NCBI GenBank assembly: GCA_024509875.1
Contig: JAMPIV010018979.1
Location: 1 to 64,000 of the forward strand
DNA: 64,000 nucleotides
DNA from: Oreohelix idahoensis
Taxonomy: Eukaryota > Mollusca > Gastropoda > Stylommatophora > Oreohelicidae
Direction: 5' to 3'
Below are positions 43,700-56,185 of the stretch, in pieces. Both the position numbers and the translations under genes were made by a program. A model generated the notes under the pieces. It had not been told where the DNA came from. It saw nothing but the letters and a program-made list of their open reading frames with translations, and did no database searches. Position 1 is the stretch's first letter, and each line of letters starts with the position of its first letter.

Positions 43700-45770
43700 A
43701 CGAGGAGGGGCAAGGATAGATGAAATGCTAATTCGTTTCGCATTGATTTTAACTAAAAGCAACCATAGCACAGGGGCAAGCCTTGCCTTAGGGGTTTCCC
43801 CAAATACAATGAAAAAGTTAGAATTGTGGACACCTCGGTCATGTAAACATGTTAAGCTCTTATTATGAATGACCTAAGCTCTCGTAATTATCTCGTAAGT
43901 ACATGAGAAAAGAAGTGAACAGGAGGTAGTTTAAAAATAAACAACCAACATAGAAAAAAAGATAGAATTTTTGAACCAAACCACATAGCCCCTTAAAAAT
44001 TGTAGATTCGTGTACCTGAAGACTTGCTGACCAAGAATATGTTATTAGTTATATAAATAGTCCCTTAACTAATTAAATATTGATAAAACAATACATAGAG
44101 ATCAGAGATACTGTCAGGTCAAGTCATATCTGCTTAGATTGGATCGCATATTTTTTGGGGAAAAAAGTAGGTGACAGATAGGCTAGGATAGTACAGTGAA
44201 TCTGATTGGGTGGCATTTGAAGTGAGACTAAATATTATTGGCTGACCTTTGAATAAACATAAATAACCTAGTAACGTAGGAAAAGTTTGAATGATATTTT
44301 TTGAAAAAGACTGTTTACCCTTGTGATATTAATAGCGATTGGCTAACTGAATCGATATTGTCAGAATAAGCGTTGGGGAGGACGCCATTTCTAAGAAAAT
44401 TTTCAACAGTGATAGATGAGAGCAGGCTGTGCTTTAAAATACAAGTTCTAAGCAGCCTGGGCAATAAAACAGATCGAAACTGTGTCAGTCATCGTCTCTG
44501 TGTATATTTCATTGAAAATTGTGGTAAGATTGACATTTATTAACCTGTATTTTATGTAAAAATTGAATGTGAAATAATAATATATGTCTGGGCATGAGTG
44601 GGTCTATAGCGAACATGAGGCAAAGCCTAAAGATTGATCCACCATGTGATAGACTGTCAGAGAGGTGTAAAATACAAGAATATGTATGATTGTCATAAAG
44701 GAGCATAACACCTATCCTATTATATGGAAGAGATTACAGCTGGAATTGCAGTGGCGTTGTAACTATTAGGGAAAGGAATACTGGTGTACATTGTCACATC
44801 AAAAGAAAATGGTGGCATAGGTTTGTATAAGGATATGATCCTTTTGTTTGTTTGTAATGTACATGTCCTTAACTGTGGACTATTAGTGTATGCTAGATAT
44901 TACGAAGGATGCATACCTTCACATTTCAGAGGTCCTGGGTACTGACGTTAATGTGGTACCAAACGCTTGAAAATTGATTGATTCAGGACTCTGCCTGTTT
45001 ACTGCGAGCCCATGCTAGTGGCCATTGCCTATCAAACAGGGAACAGATTGTCAAGCGAGCAGAGGAAAGGTTCAACCTATATTCTACTGCCAAGTTAAGT
45101 TCTCGTTCGGCACCTGAAAGCTCAATTACAGAACTTTAAAAGAACAATCTAATGACAGTGAATAAAACTGGGACAAATATTTAATAGTTCCATAAGTGAC
45201 AAAATAGAAACAAACATTTCCAAAAGGACATGATTTAAAACAACAACCCAGTAGTACTACCAGTATTACCTTAAAGTAGGAGAACACTACAGACGTATAT
45301 TAGAAAAATATTATATATATGGACACAGGATCTATTGTGCTATTTGACTGATGTAATGATTATTTTGATTTCACTTTTAAATTGTCAGTCCTGATTACAA
45401 ATAAATTTGAATCAGGATAATAAAACTGTAAAAATCTTATTTACACAAAATTCAACCACAGTCTTAAATAAGATAGCCTTTTAGAGTGTCGTTTGTATGT
45501 TATTGTGGTAGTACTGTGTGCTGTTGTGAATAATAAATTATGTGTTTGTATGTTGTTGATTATTGTACATAACTCTACACTCTACATTCATAACCCTAGA
45601 CAGTGGTAGTGGAAAACACGAAAAGTCATTTAATATACTAATAATCTCATTTAAATACATTTTGAATGAGATCAAAAAAACTGGAGTGGTAGTGGAAAGG
45701 TACCCTGAAAAGTTTCACAATATTATTGGGTGGTCGAAATCAGAAGCAGGGAGTGAGAGCAATTCATTTA
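43700..45770 (+). repeat. Family P copy 2
   Basis: GAAGTGAACAGGAGGTAG at 43914, then ACTTGCTGACCAAGAATATG at about 44020, ATTGG at 44338-44342, GACGCCATTT near 44382, GTGTATATTTCATTGAAAAT and GTG/GTAAGA (possible donor at 44524). Further on are GCGAACATGAGGCAAAGCCT near 44610, GCTGGAATTGCAGTGGCGTT near 44740, TTCATAACCCTAGACA near 45587 and AATGAGATCA near 45665. No long ORF. Confidence 0.7.
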
Positions 45771-45916
45771 GGGAGGACAAATAACGGCATGACCTGAAAG
45801 TCAGACATCAAACACAGATCATGAAAATGAATGGAGTAATGATGCACTGGTAATATCCCTTTTCCGTTTGCTAAAAATTGGCTTATGCAAACAGCTACAT
45901 AAACCGCAGGAGACGG

Positions 45917-46075
45917 ATATGTGGAACACTCTGGGGTGGAAGAGTAGCAGAAGAAGCCTTGAAGCAAGGGTAATGACACAGATCTGTAAGGCAAGATCCC
46001 TTTGATATGTGGACTCGGGTGGAAGAGTAGCAGAAGCCTTGAAGCAAGGGTAATGCCGCTGAAGGCAAGACCGAC
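45917..46075. repeat. ~95-bp tandem duplication
   Basis: GATATGTGGA..C and GGGTGGAAGAGTAGCAGAAG ... CCTTGAAGCAAGGGTAATG occur twice. Confidence 0.85.
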
Positions 46076-46280
46076 TTTTGTTGCCATGAAAGATGGATGA
46101 AAATCTGGGTAGATCAGGTCCGACACAAAATAGGAATTGTTTAGCTCAAATTTCGAAGTAGTTACAATGTTTGACTGATGCATGGACAGCAACGGGAATG
46201 ACGGGCAAGAGGTAGGGGATTTTAATGATATGACGAGAACGCCAATGTGGAAATGATGGAAAACGAATGATGGCAAGTCT
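46050..46280 (+). mobile_element. LINE-F-like fragment, diverged
   Basis: GGCAAGACCGACTTTTGTTG and ATTTTAATGATATGACGAGA resemble the LINE-F region before and after YGSETW. Many stops. Confidence 0.5.
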
Positions 46281-46727
46281 AATTACATGAGGTATAGCAT
46301 ACAAGGACATGAGCTATTGCATATTTATGTGTTCTGGTACCAGACTGTATTGGCAACGCCGTTCCTTTGGATTCACCAACTTCATGGGTCATGCTGCATG
46401 GGCAACAGCTTGACCTCTTTACCCAAGCACCCAACCTCGTGTCGGCCAAGACATTGTCTTGGGGGCACGTTCCTATAGACAGGCTTATTCATCTAGTTTA
46501 AAAATTAGATTTTAAAAGATTTCGCGTATTCAAAGAAATGAAAGCTTCTGAATGCAACACTGTTCATAGCTTCAGATTTAGTTTACTTGGAGAGGGGGAG
46601 TGTGGTGTATGCAAAGATAGATATATAGTATTGGTGTTTTCCCTATACGTCTTATTAAGTTAACTTCGTTCAGTTCCTGGGAGTCTCTGAGAAGACAAAA
46701 CATGAATAGGACTACTTCTTCCTCGGG

Positions 46728-46801
46728 CAAGTCGTAAAAGGTGATACATATTAAGTCGTAAAAGGTGATACATATTAATCGTAAAAAGTGATACATGTTA
46801 A
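46728..46801. repeat. 22-bp tandem repeat, 3 units
   Basis: AAGTCGTAAAAGGTGATACA plus TATT, three times with small changes. Confidence 0.9.
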
Positions 46802-46811
46802 GCTAGCAGAG

Positions 46812-47115
46812 TTTTTCTTCTTCTTCTTCTGCGTTCGTCCTGAAAAGGACGTTTGTTACGTTGTGTCGCCGTTTACAGCAACGCTGCGATATTTGCGCGT
46901 TTCGACCCAACACATCCGGTTTCAGCACGGCATTTTTGGGACCGGGTAAGCCTTCCCTCTCCGATCCCTACTCTCTCAGCCATGCAGCCTGTTTCCAGGA
47001 CCACCACTTGGAGGTGGAGTAGGGTCTTGATCAGCTCTGGTTCGCTGACCCTGACGCAAGCAGTCAAGCTATGGGCCCCTACTGCATTTATCACTGTTGC
47101 CGCGTCTTCGGTCCC
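46812..47115 (-). mobile_element. SINE-A copy 4, diverged
   Basis: The left tail is TTCTTCTTCTTCT, the body has CTGAAAAGGACG and TCAGCTCTGGTTCGCTGACC, and the right head is CGGTCCC. No clear TSD; the most diverged copy. Confidence 0.88.
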
Positions 47116-47137
47116 GCGTATGGGTCTGACAAAGTAA

Positions 47138-47225
47138 CACAAAATTGCCACAGAAACTACCCCTGTAAGAGAACTTAAACGATTTGATTCCAGGCTTTCT
47201 GCAAGGGACCAGCTACAGGACATGC
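47138..47225 (+). repeat. GAT-family copy 5, partial
   Basis: AAATTGCCACAGAAACTACC and CTTTCTGCAAGGGACCAGCT match the family head and middle. Confidence 0.75.
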
Positions 47226-47429
47226 TTCACGAGGAGGCGGAAAGTTTGGTTTAGTTTAAAGGACTATCTTCATTGCACACGGACAACTCCATCAGTGCTG
47301 CCATCTCCTCCATTAGATCACACAAGGAGGATCTCAGCACAGTGCACGAACTCCGTAGCACCTGCGAGGATCCCAATGTTCGTATACAGGAATCACACAT
47401 TCTATAAATATTTTTGTGCTGGGTAGGTT

Positions 47430-47720
47430 TCCTAAATTTTTTATTTTGCCAGGGCAGCGGCCGTATGGCCTACTCTTTAAGATTTCCAACTGCCGAGGGA
47501 TTTTTAACGTGCTCCATTTGCACACGGGACCTTCGATTTTTTCGAACTCATCCGAGAAGGCTAGACATCCGATCTCACTACTCAGGGGAGGGGGGAGTAT
47601 GACATCATTAGCACCCACTAGATGTAAAAAAAAATTTCCGTCAATTATATTCCCTAGTCTGGAAGCAAACCCCGTACCTTTGAAATTAGAGGGGGACGCC
47701 ATACCTCGGAGGCACTCCGA
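47430..47720. repeat. Possible conserved non-coding repeat (ACGTGCTCC motif)
   Basis: Holds CGAGGGATTTTTAACGTGCT, CCATTTGCACACGGGACCTT and ACTCATCCGAGAAGGCTAGA. From general familiarity this resembles a motif scattered through many marine invertebrate genomes, but there is no second copy here. Open frames on both strands have no family features. Confidence 0.35.
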
Positions 47721-47879
47721 CCGGACAGTGAAAAGAAGAATACTCAGGTTCACCCCCCCCCCCCCCCCCCCTTTCCCCTCCCCAGAAAGAGTTATCGCCC
47801 TTGTAAAAATGTCTCCACATTGACAACAACCATCCAAGGCTCATAACTACTTTCAACGCGGCTTAACTTTCAATTTTAC

Positions 47880-48115
47880 ACATGGCATTTGGCACAATCA
47901 CCGGGTTCCGGAATCGAAATCTGGAAGCGTCACGCTCTAGTCTACCCAACTGTAATTGGTGGGTACCTGACTCTGCTCGTGAGTAAGGCAAGGCAAAGGA
48001 AGCGAGGAAGGAAACAGGTCAGCCCACCTCATAAAAAGTTGGACCAGGTATGGTGAAATCTCTAACGTTTCATAGATCTACGGCTGTTTCTGCTATTAGA
48101 CTACCTTTTGGTTTG
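47880..48115 (+). mobile_element. SINE-G copy 2, diverged
   Basis: TCTACCCAACTGTAATTGGT, GGTACCTGACTCTGCTCGTG, GCGAGGAAGGAAAC and CTGCTATTAGACTACC follow the order of the copy at 35303-35545. Confidence 0.65.
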
Positions 48116-48959
48116 GTAATCACTCAATGTGGTATTCTGGTAAATCTATGAAAAAATAAAGAATCAGCATGATCCTACCAGCAAGCATGTAGTAAAATCA
48201 CGGGTTTGGCAACTTCACCGTGTACAACAAACTACTACAAAAACCATCACTGCAAGTATTGCATGAGCTGCTCTGGAGCAGGGTTTCTACATGGGGTCAA
48301 AGTGCATTGGCGGTAGAGTAAAACGGGACACTCATTTTCATTCATTTAGTTGATAGTGCAACGAAACGAAAGATGGGGTAAAAGTCCGCAAGGAAATGGT
48401 GTGTTCTATGGGGACTGGAATCAGCATCAGGCGCTTCAGTAACTCGTCTTCGTCTGCTTAAAAAAATACAAGTACAACCTTCATTGAATATTTCTTAAGC
48501 ATTGTTTGCTGGGTTGTTTTTTTTTTTTAAATGTCAGTACAGATATTTGAATTCGAGGGTCCTTAAAAACAACATCCGAATCCCTTATTGGTACGTGCCT
48601 CAGTTTAGGAACCACTGTTGTAGTGTGTCGAGTTTGTGTCGAGTTATTTTTGTTTTCTAACGCAAAGACTGTCTGGTGCTTTCATATATTAAGCCTCAGC
48701 CTTGTACCAGACTCATACAATAACACGTGTTATGATTTCATGTTTATAAGGTTAGAAGGAACGCTGTTAAAGCTGAGGATAACATATACAAGGTGTTATG
48801 CCAAAAAAAAATTGAGGTTAAAAGATATCTGGTGGCACTGCGTATTTTTAGGAAGTAGGCACATCTGTTAAAATTATGGGCGCAAACTTTGACAGAATCT
48901 GAGAAGAAACTACGTGGTTAATACCATATAACCAAGTGTATGCGCTTTTAATGTCCTTC

Positions 48960-49450
48960 TACCAATATGGAACTCCTCAGCTATATCCAGAGAGAACAAA
49001 ATCAGAATCTTTAACTCAAATGTAGTCAGTCTTGCTGTATGGCTCAGAGACATGGCATGTCTCAAAGAGTATCACCTCCAAATTACAGATATTCGTAAAT
49101 AGATGTCTCCGACGGATCCTCCGTATAAGATGGCCAGATGTAAAAACAAACGTAGAGCTAAGGAAAAGATGCGGGCAACAGCCAATACAAATGGAAATAA
49201 AGGTAAGAAGATGGGGATGGATATGACATACACTCAGAAGAGAACATTTAAGCATAGCCAGAGTTGCCCTTGACTGGAACCCATAAGGGAAAAGAAGAGT
49301 GGGGAGGCCAAGGAGAACTTGGAGAAGAACTGTAGAAGAGGAGGCTAAGGAAATTGGAATGACTTGGGCTCAGCTGAAAAAGACATCCCAGAATAGAAAT
49401 CGAAGTAGAGCAACTGTTTCAGCCCTATGTTCCACGGGGAACGGAAAGGA
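48960..49450 (+). pseudogene. LINE-F-type C-terminal fragment
   Basis: Reads SVLLYGSETWHVSKSITSKL, RWGWI then a stop, TLRREHL, then GKRRVGRPRRTWRRTVEEEA. Stops are present. It is the C-terminal domain of an RTE-like LINE. Confidence 0.85.
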
Positions 49451-49474
49451 ATGATGAACCAAGTGTATAAAGGG

Positions 49475-49690
49475 AATTATTGAAGGTTTCTCAATGTAGC
49501 TAATGTTATAATGAGTTACATTTGGTGGTTTGTCAATGTAGCTAATGCTGTAAGTTTGATGTATTGGTTTGCCAATGTAGCTATTGCTATAATGAGTTTT
49601 ATTTGGTTGTTTGTCAATGTAGCTGATACTACAAAGAATTAGGTGTAATGTTTTGTCATGTAGTTAATGGTATAAAGTTAATTGGTCAAG
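49475..49690. repeat. Degenerate tandem repeat, ~50-bp unit, 5 copies
   Basis: TTTGTCAATGTAGCTAATGC-type units recur about every 50 bases, with TATAATGAGTT between them. Confidence 0.85.
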
Positions 49691-49710
49691 TTTTCTCATT
49701 GAAGGATATT

Positions 49711-50160
49711 TCACTTCTTCTTTGGTCCTTGGCCAATGACTGACGAAGCAGTTTTAGTGACCATCACGCCTGGTGGCATATTGCAGTGCAGCAGCAAACG
49801 GTATCCACTTTACTGGGTCGGCGACCATCCTTGAGTGGTACCAAAACTCTTTTTCATGCTTTGCATCTCTGCTTCAACAATTCTCCGCCAAGTTGTTTTT
49901 GGTCGGTTTATCTTTCGCCTTCCTGTTAGGTTCCATAGTGTGGCAGTTCTGGCGATATTGTCATGGTCGCTTCTGAGGATGTGGCCTACCCAATTCCAGC
50001 GTCTACCAGCTATGGTGGTGTAGATATCTTCTTCATGGTTCCGAGTTAGCAGATCGTGGTTGGCGATGGTATTCCTTAAGCAGATTGTGTGGACAGAGGA
50101 CCTTTGGACATTTACGTTTCTGCTACTCTACAGCACTGTGCACCGTACAGACGAACATAA
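49711..50160 (-). pseudogene. LINE C-terminal fragment with (GAA)n end, SINE-B partner type
   Basis: The minus-strand frame reads HDLLTRNHEEDIYTTIAGRR, WNWVGHILRSDHDNIARTAT, LWNLTGRRKINRPKTTWRRI. It is followed by a 3' UTR with TGCCACCAGGCGTGATGGTC and a GGACCAAAGAAGAAG end. The UTR resembles the 3' half of SINE-B. Confidence 0.85.
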
Positions 50161-50169
50161 AGTACAGAA

Positions 50170-51480
50170 ATCTCCTTTCTTTTATATTTAGTGTGTGTGA
50201 CATTATACACTCATTCTCTTTTTTTTTTTTGGTCTTCACTCCTCTCCGGCAGTATTACTCTACCACTCTTTTTACTTATTAATTCTTCCCTTGTCTATTG
50301 TTTACGCTTTCATGGTTCACGGTTATATTTTCATATCTTGTCCTACTTCGTCACTCACCATCCCGATTTTACATGACTGCTCGATGTGTTTGTTAGATTA
50401 CGGCGATATTCGTATTGTCAACACTAGATGGAGAAGTGAAAGATAAGCTGGAATTACTTTTGCACAAGACGGCTTATGGTAAAAACACTGACGTTCTGTC
50501 GGCGGAGGTAGATAACAACCTTTGATACGGAGACATGGTCTGCAGATGATTGCCACAAATCAGGTTGCTCAGGCGTTTCAATATGGATGACAGACAATAT
50601 TTTGAGATAAGGCGTCAGTTCACAAAAATGGCGTGCCCAAATGCACGGCATAATTCACTGGGGTGTCAGAAGTTGACAATCTTGTTAAAGATTAAGACAC
50701 GAACATAATGTAATACGTCTGGCATATTGACTTTGTTTTGATAATCAACTACAAGAAAGTAACATCTTGGAGGAGATTATCAGCGATAGATCCGTGAAGT
50801 AGTGAGGTGGTAAACATGACAGGCAAGAATGGAATTGGAAAGACTTTATATGATCATGGAGTTTGAAAATACCATGTAAAAGGCAATATCTTATGTTGTC
50901 ATGTAATAATGTTCTGCATTAAGGTAGTTGGGGGGGGGGGGGGGAACCCTCTACCAAAATCAGACATTTATTTGCAATTGGTTTGGCGTTTGAAATGCTA
51001 AGATAGACTGCTCCTGATTGGACTTCTCCTCTACGAAGCAACATGAGTGTGTGGGCGAAAATGTCGCTTATTTGCTACAGCGTTGTAAGACTACTTCAGT
51101 GACTTCCAATTTCGTCAAAGAAAAATCAGACAGCCATGAACACTGAATATTAGAACACAAAAAAAAAACAGGACAGGCAATAAGACTGGAAGTGAATTCT
51201 AAGATTGTAAGTGTGATAAGAGGTTTTGATGGTAGTAAAATTTAAAGGTTAACAAGGTGAAGTCAAGCTATGTAAGTACCCTGAATCAGAAAGATGATGA
51301 TGTATTTCTCAGGGGTCCCTATCCGCTACCTCTTCTGATCTCACCCAGTGTATATTTCTCTCTGTAGTGTTATGTAGATGGCAAGTGTCTAGGGTATGTA
51401 TGTATTTAATGTGAGGAATGAATAAATACAAACAGAACTGTAATTCAACAAAATGTAAGTAAGTAAGACTGGTGGGAACG
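50170..51480. other. No gene recognised
   Basis: AT-rich. A 13-base G run lies near 50931. No coding or repeat match noticed. Confidence 0.4.
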
Positions 51481-51484
51481 TTTT

Positions 51485-51585
<101 letters not shown>

Positions 51586-51589
51586 GAAT

Positions 51590-53000
51590 AAATATACAAT
51601 TTATTGTCCCGAACTTCAGTCTTTTGGATCAGGACTTGTCAAAATCATAAAATGTTTATTTACAGTTTTTAAATAAATAAGATGAAACTCTGTCCATGAA
51701 GTGTAACAAAATAAAATTGTCACTAGAATGAGTACCCCACTGTCTGATTTTCAATGCTTGATATTAACAATAGTCAATTATTTGAGGGTTTGTTTTCTTC
51801 ATCATTCCCCAGGAAATTCTTTTTGTTGTGGTGGTTTAAATTGAGAGGAACTGTCATGTGCCCGTATTGAGGGACTTATCTATTAAGCCTGTCTGATGCT
51901 ATGGGCTCCAGATTATGTATATGGTCACTCAGATGGTGCTGCTTTCTGGATGAAGATATGACCTGTAGCTCAAAGTATATTGTGAGCCTTCACTGCCCAC
52001 AATTTATGTCTTCTCCAGGTTGTCTGCCACACTTTTTTACTGGTAATACAACCCTGAAATGAGAAGGAAAGTTTCCTCCCCTTTATAGCCAGTCTATAAC
52101 AATTCCACAACTAATCAAGGATAATCTTACCTGGGGTCAGCCATGAGTGCTGACCATATGCACTAAACCCTATATTTCCTTGACTACACTCAGTCCTGTG
52201 TTTTCATTCTTTTTTTCAAATGGCATTAAAGCCACTATTCCTTTAGCATTGCTTGTCTTCCACATAATCAGCAGGGGTGTACAAATATCTCTTGTGACCT
52301 GTTAATGACTTCTTTCAAATATTCTATGTATAGTGTCACATGTTATTTGAACATTGTGTCACTCCAGAAACCACTACCAATTTATTTTTTCCTGGACTTA
52401 CAGTCGCAAAATTTTATGGCAAACTTACAAACACATTTATTTTCACTTCCCAATGGCAATATCAATTTTATTACCACGGCACTATGGCACAAAATTTGTA
52501 AGGCCAATAGCAAAACATTTTTTTTACCATTTCACTCCGAAAAAGACTGCATTCCTACCTAGGTCGTCGTAACCTGAACCATCTCCCAATTAGCAGTATC
52601 GAAATAAAATGTATCGGCATACACATATAGCCTGATACTTGCTAAGGAAATATACAAATAAAAGCATCTTTCTTACCTCAAGTAAAGAATAATAACACAT
52701 GCACAAAGTTGACTACCAGTAAATGGGTTTTCTAACTACTTTCTTGTCCAGACGGTAAAAGCTTGGTCACAAGGCTTTCCCGCTGCTCTCAACTTGCGAT
52801 GGCTTTCAAATTCAAATGGCCTGAGCTTACAAGGAGGTGTTAATTTTTATTACCCTACCCTCTAACCAATCAAAAAGCGAGTCAAAATTTTAACTATTTT
52901 TGGACTATAAACTCTGAGCACTCGTAAGTGTGTTCGTTCGTCTGATTATCTTTGTGGATTTTATATCTCAGTTATTTATGGACCGATTTCCAATATTAAA
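51590..53000 (-). repeat. Family P copy 4
   Basis: Minus-strand order: GATTGGTTAG (CCAAT at 52866-52870), GGCCATTTGAA, GTCAACTTTGTGCATGTGTT and TACTTGAG/GTAAG (possible donor after 52677), then AAGTCCTGATCCAAAAGACT and GGGACAATAAATTGTA near 51620, matching 2810-2860 in copy 1. Confidence 0.6.
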
Positions 53001-53865
53001 AGTGATAATTACACGGTCAACTGACCTCTATCGTTATATTTACTTTTCCTTTGTTTATTCCTTAACAGTTTCATCTGGGTAATTTTTTTGTAATTAATTG
53101 TAGTTCTAACCTGATCTAAAATATCAGTAAATTAAATTTTTCTAAGTCAAGATAATTTTATTAAGGGGGATCTTTAGGTTAATATATTAATCAATATCAG
53201 CGCTATAATTCAAGATATCCCTTTCTTTCTATCTCCCTTTAGTTATTGAGAAATAAATTATTTAATTTTTGTCAAAGACACAGAATCGGCATTTTTGTCA
53301 CTACAACCAAGATTTCTTGTCTCTACCAAAAACGAGGTAACAATTTGATTGGTTGTTAATTTTGACTACGTCCGTTAATAAATATTGGGAGGGGTAGTGT
53401 GTTTTTTGGGGGTAGTAACTTTAAACGGGTGGTAGTAGAAAAATTCAAATTCTCTAGTTAAATTTTTAGCGGTAAATGGACTTTGCCCCTCAGTCAAATT
53501 TCAAATATAGTTATTTATAGACTGTAAAAATGTGTTAACTAGGTTATTAAGCGGGAAATTATTTGAGCGTGGGATACACAGATCCATTTCACTACAGTAA
53601 GAGAGTAACTATAGAAACTTTGCACCTTAAGATCTAGGATCCTATTTCAAGTGTACTCAGTTAGACACCTAACCCCCTGAAGAGAGGGCATCTTAAATCA
53701 GTTGTCCGATAATATTCGGAGATTTCCTGTGCAAAACATTTTGTGCTCACCCGGTATCGAGGTAAGTTGTAATAGGTACATTTTATCATTGTATATTTGC
53801 ATTTTGACATGTATAATCTGCTTGTGGATGTACAGTGGCATTTGAGGCTGGAAAACCTCATAACT
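53001..53865. other. No gene recognised; upstream flank of family P copy 4
   Basis: AT-rich; may belong to family P but I could not align it confidently. Confidence 0.35.
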
Positions 53866-53867
53866 GC

Positions 53868-53995
53868 AAATAACTTGACGCATGAATCACCACTGCCAGA
53901 GGTGGTGACTGCTTAGTGCGGGTTTCCTCACAAGAAACCAACAGCAGAGGTGGTCCCAAGCTCAAAAGAGAGCAGGAAGTGGATGATGATATCAT
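53868..53995 (+). repeat. GAT-family copy 6, diverged
   Basis: CACCACTGCC, GTGACTGCTTAGTGCGGGTT, TCCTCACAAGAAACCA and a GTGGATGATGATATCATGG tail follow the family order. Confidence 0.7.
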
Positions 53996-53999
53996 GGTG

Positions 54000-54950
54000 T
54001 ACATATTTTTTGTACTAACACTTTAGTTAGCGTTATATGTTTGTTTATGTACATCTCAATTGTTGCCTTCCGCTGCCCAAAAGCACTTTCATTCAACTCA
54101 CTGGGATTAAAATTAACGCTCATGGAGGGTAAAACTTCTGAGGAAGATTATGTGGTGGATTTAAGCTGATGTCACCTGATGCTCATATCAGGAGACCTAA
54201 TACTCAAAAGAGGCATTGGTTTTCCTCTCAGTTTGTGGTACAATTTGTCAGCAGTGGACGCTAGACACTAACGTCAGACGGGTCTTCAAGACGCTTGACA
54301 ACTCTTGTAGTTACCTAAGTCTTAATGCATGAGGCGTGCTACAGCCACCAGATTTGACTACTGAAGAGAAAGACCAGTCCAAGGCACCTGTGGGAACCAA
54401 TAGCGGCTGAAGTAGACACCAACCGACCCCTCACCGGCAGCTATGTACTAAATTTGACGATTGACGGAACAGTCAACAACACCATTGGGAACTAACAGTG
54501 ACGAAATCCAACACCAACAACAAATCATCGTCAACGCTTGGCTAGTTAAGCATTACAATCAGGTCCAGCAAAAGAAATTTGTTTTAACAATAGCCACTTT
54601 AAAGTCACTACCAGTGATGAAATCACCAGTGCTTCATTTTTTTTTTCATAAACAACTCTATTTTAACTGTGTTAATTATAATTGATAATTAAATTTTTTA
54701 TCTGTAAATACAAATTGATAGTTGATTGAATGATTCCTGAGAGAATCGCATCCGTGTGACTCAGCTATTTTAAATACATAACCATACAGAGCTATGAAAG
54801 TAATATTTTACTGACTCATTTCAGTTGTGGGCTCAGAAAATACGAGCAAATTTCTTTTTCCTCACAGAAGGGGCGGGAAGATAAAAAGTTCATGACAGCT
54901 TAATAATCTCAGTTGTTATGCTTGCTTTCTTAAAATTACCGTGGGCCTTC
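54000..54950. other. No gene recognised
   Basis: No supported coding frame or repeat. Confidence 0.35.
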
Positions 54951-54954
54951 CTGA

Positions 54955-55100
54955 AATATAAGCATCATTCTTCTATTTATATCTCTGTCAAGAGTAATCT
55001 TGAGCGCAGATTGATATCTTTCAAGACCTTCATTTTTAAACTCTAAGTTTGGCCATTGCTAGACCACGACCGGCAGAGCAGGTGAGACAGTGCCGTGACA
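54955..55100 (-). repeat. Fragment homologous to 6955-7105
   Basis: See the entry at 6862. The frame is not kept here. Confidence 0.5.
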
Positions 55101-55589
55101 TAGTGGAATACGGTAGCAAAATTTTAGGGTGTACATCGAGTGAACTTAAAAAAAAACAAAAAACATTGTTATAAACGAAAAAAAGTTGCTATTCCGGCCC
55201 TTTCCATGGTAGTAAAACAGTAAATGATCAGTCTGTAGTAATATTGCGCAGATTCTGTATATCTGCCAAATGCTCGTTTAATATTGCACCATACTGTAAC
55301 TATAAATAGCCAAGAGTTTTGCAATGCTGTCTCTAAATGTACTCACATAAATAATGAGCTAATCTAACCAAGGTGCAAAAACATTTCAGTTAGATTTTCA
55401 TACTCCGTGACAATAAACAAGCCACAAAGCAGGATTTTTTTTTTTTTTATAATAAATTTGAATTTCTTTACTCATGGTAAACCTGAAGAGGCTTTTCCTT
55501 GCAGTTTTAATTCTGTTACAGAAATCATGTATTGAAACAGGTACTTTTACAATAGAATATGTATTTTGAAATCACCTAGGTAAAACAGG

Positions 55590-55765
55590 TAGAGACAGGC
55601 GGAAAAAAACACGCGTACAGAACAGACCTGGAGACAGACAGGACATTGATAAATGGGACATGGAAAGACATTGAACGGATGGCACATGACAGGAAAACTT
55701 GGGATTAATCTGAACTTATATACTAATTGAAGGCCACTGCTCCAGGATAGCCAAAAGGCAGACCA
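55590..55765 (+). mobile_element. LINE-F tail fragment, diverged
   Basis: Encodes, with frame breaks, a GR-RKNTRTEQTWR-like stretch and DIERMAHDRKTW, the block after TWRR in LINE-F. Confidence 0.65.
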
Positions 55766-56180
55766 GGAAGCAAATAAACACTGGTGTCAAGTTACACTGG
55801 AATGCTACTCTCGGTTAAGAAATACAAATTTATTTTCTTCAGGACAAAGACAACATTCGTGTATGTTGTAGACTAATGTATGACAATGCTAATGATAATG
55901 GTATCATAACTTTCGTCTGCTCACTATCCCTGTCTTGTTCCGAGTCAATATTTTGGCATGATGCAAGCTTTTCTTATTTATTTATGTATTTTTTTGTAAT
56001 TGGAAGAAAAAAAAATCCAGTTCCATTTCTAATTAGGTTATAATAAGGACATATAGTGTGACTAATTCAAGATAATAATTTTGTTTTCCGATATCTGAAT
56101 ATGGTATCATTTCGCCCCTTCAATCATGTTAAATTTTTTTAAATTTAACAATTTAAAAAAATATACTCGTAAAAACCAAA
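55766..56180. other. No gene recognised
   Basis: AT-rich spacer. Confidence 0.35.
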
Positions 56181-56185
56181 TAGAT

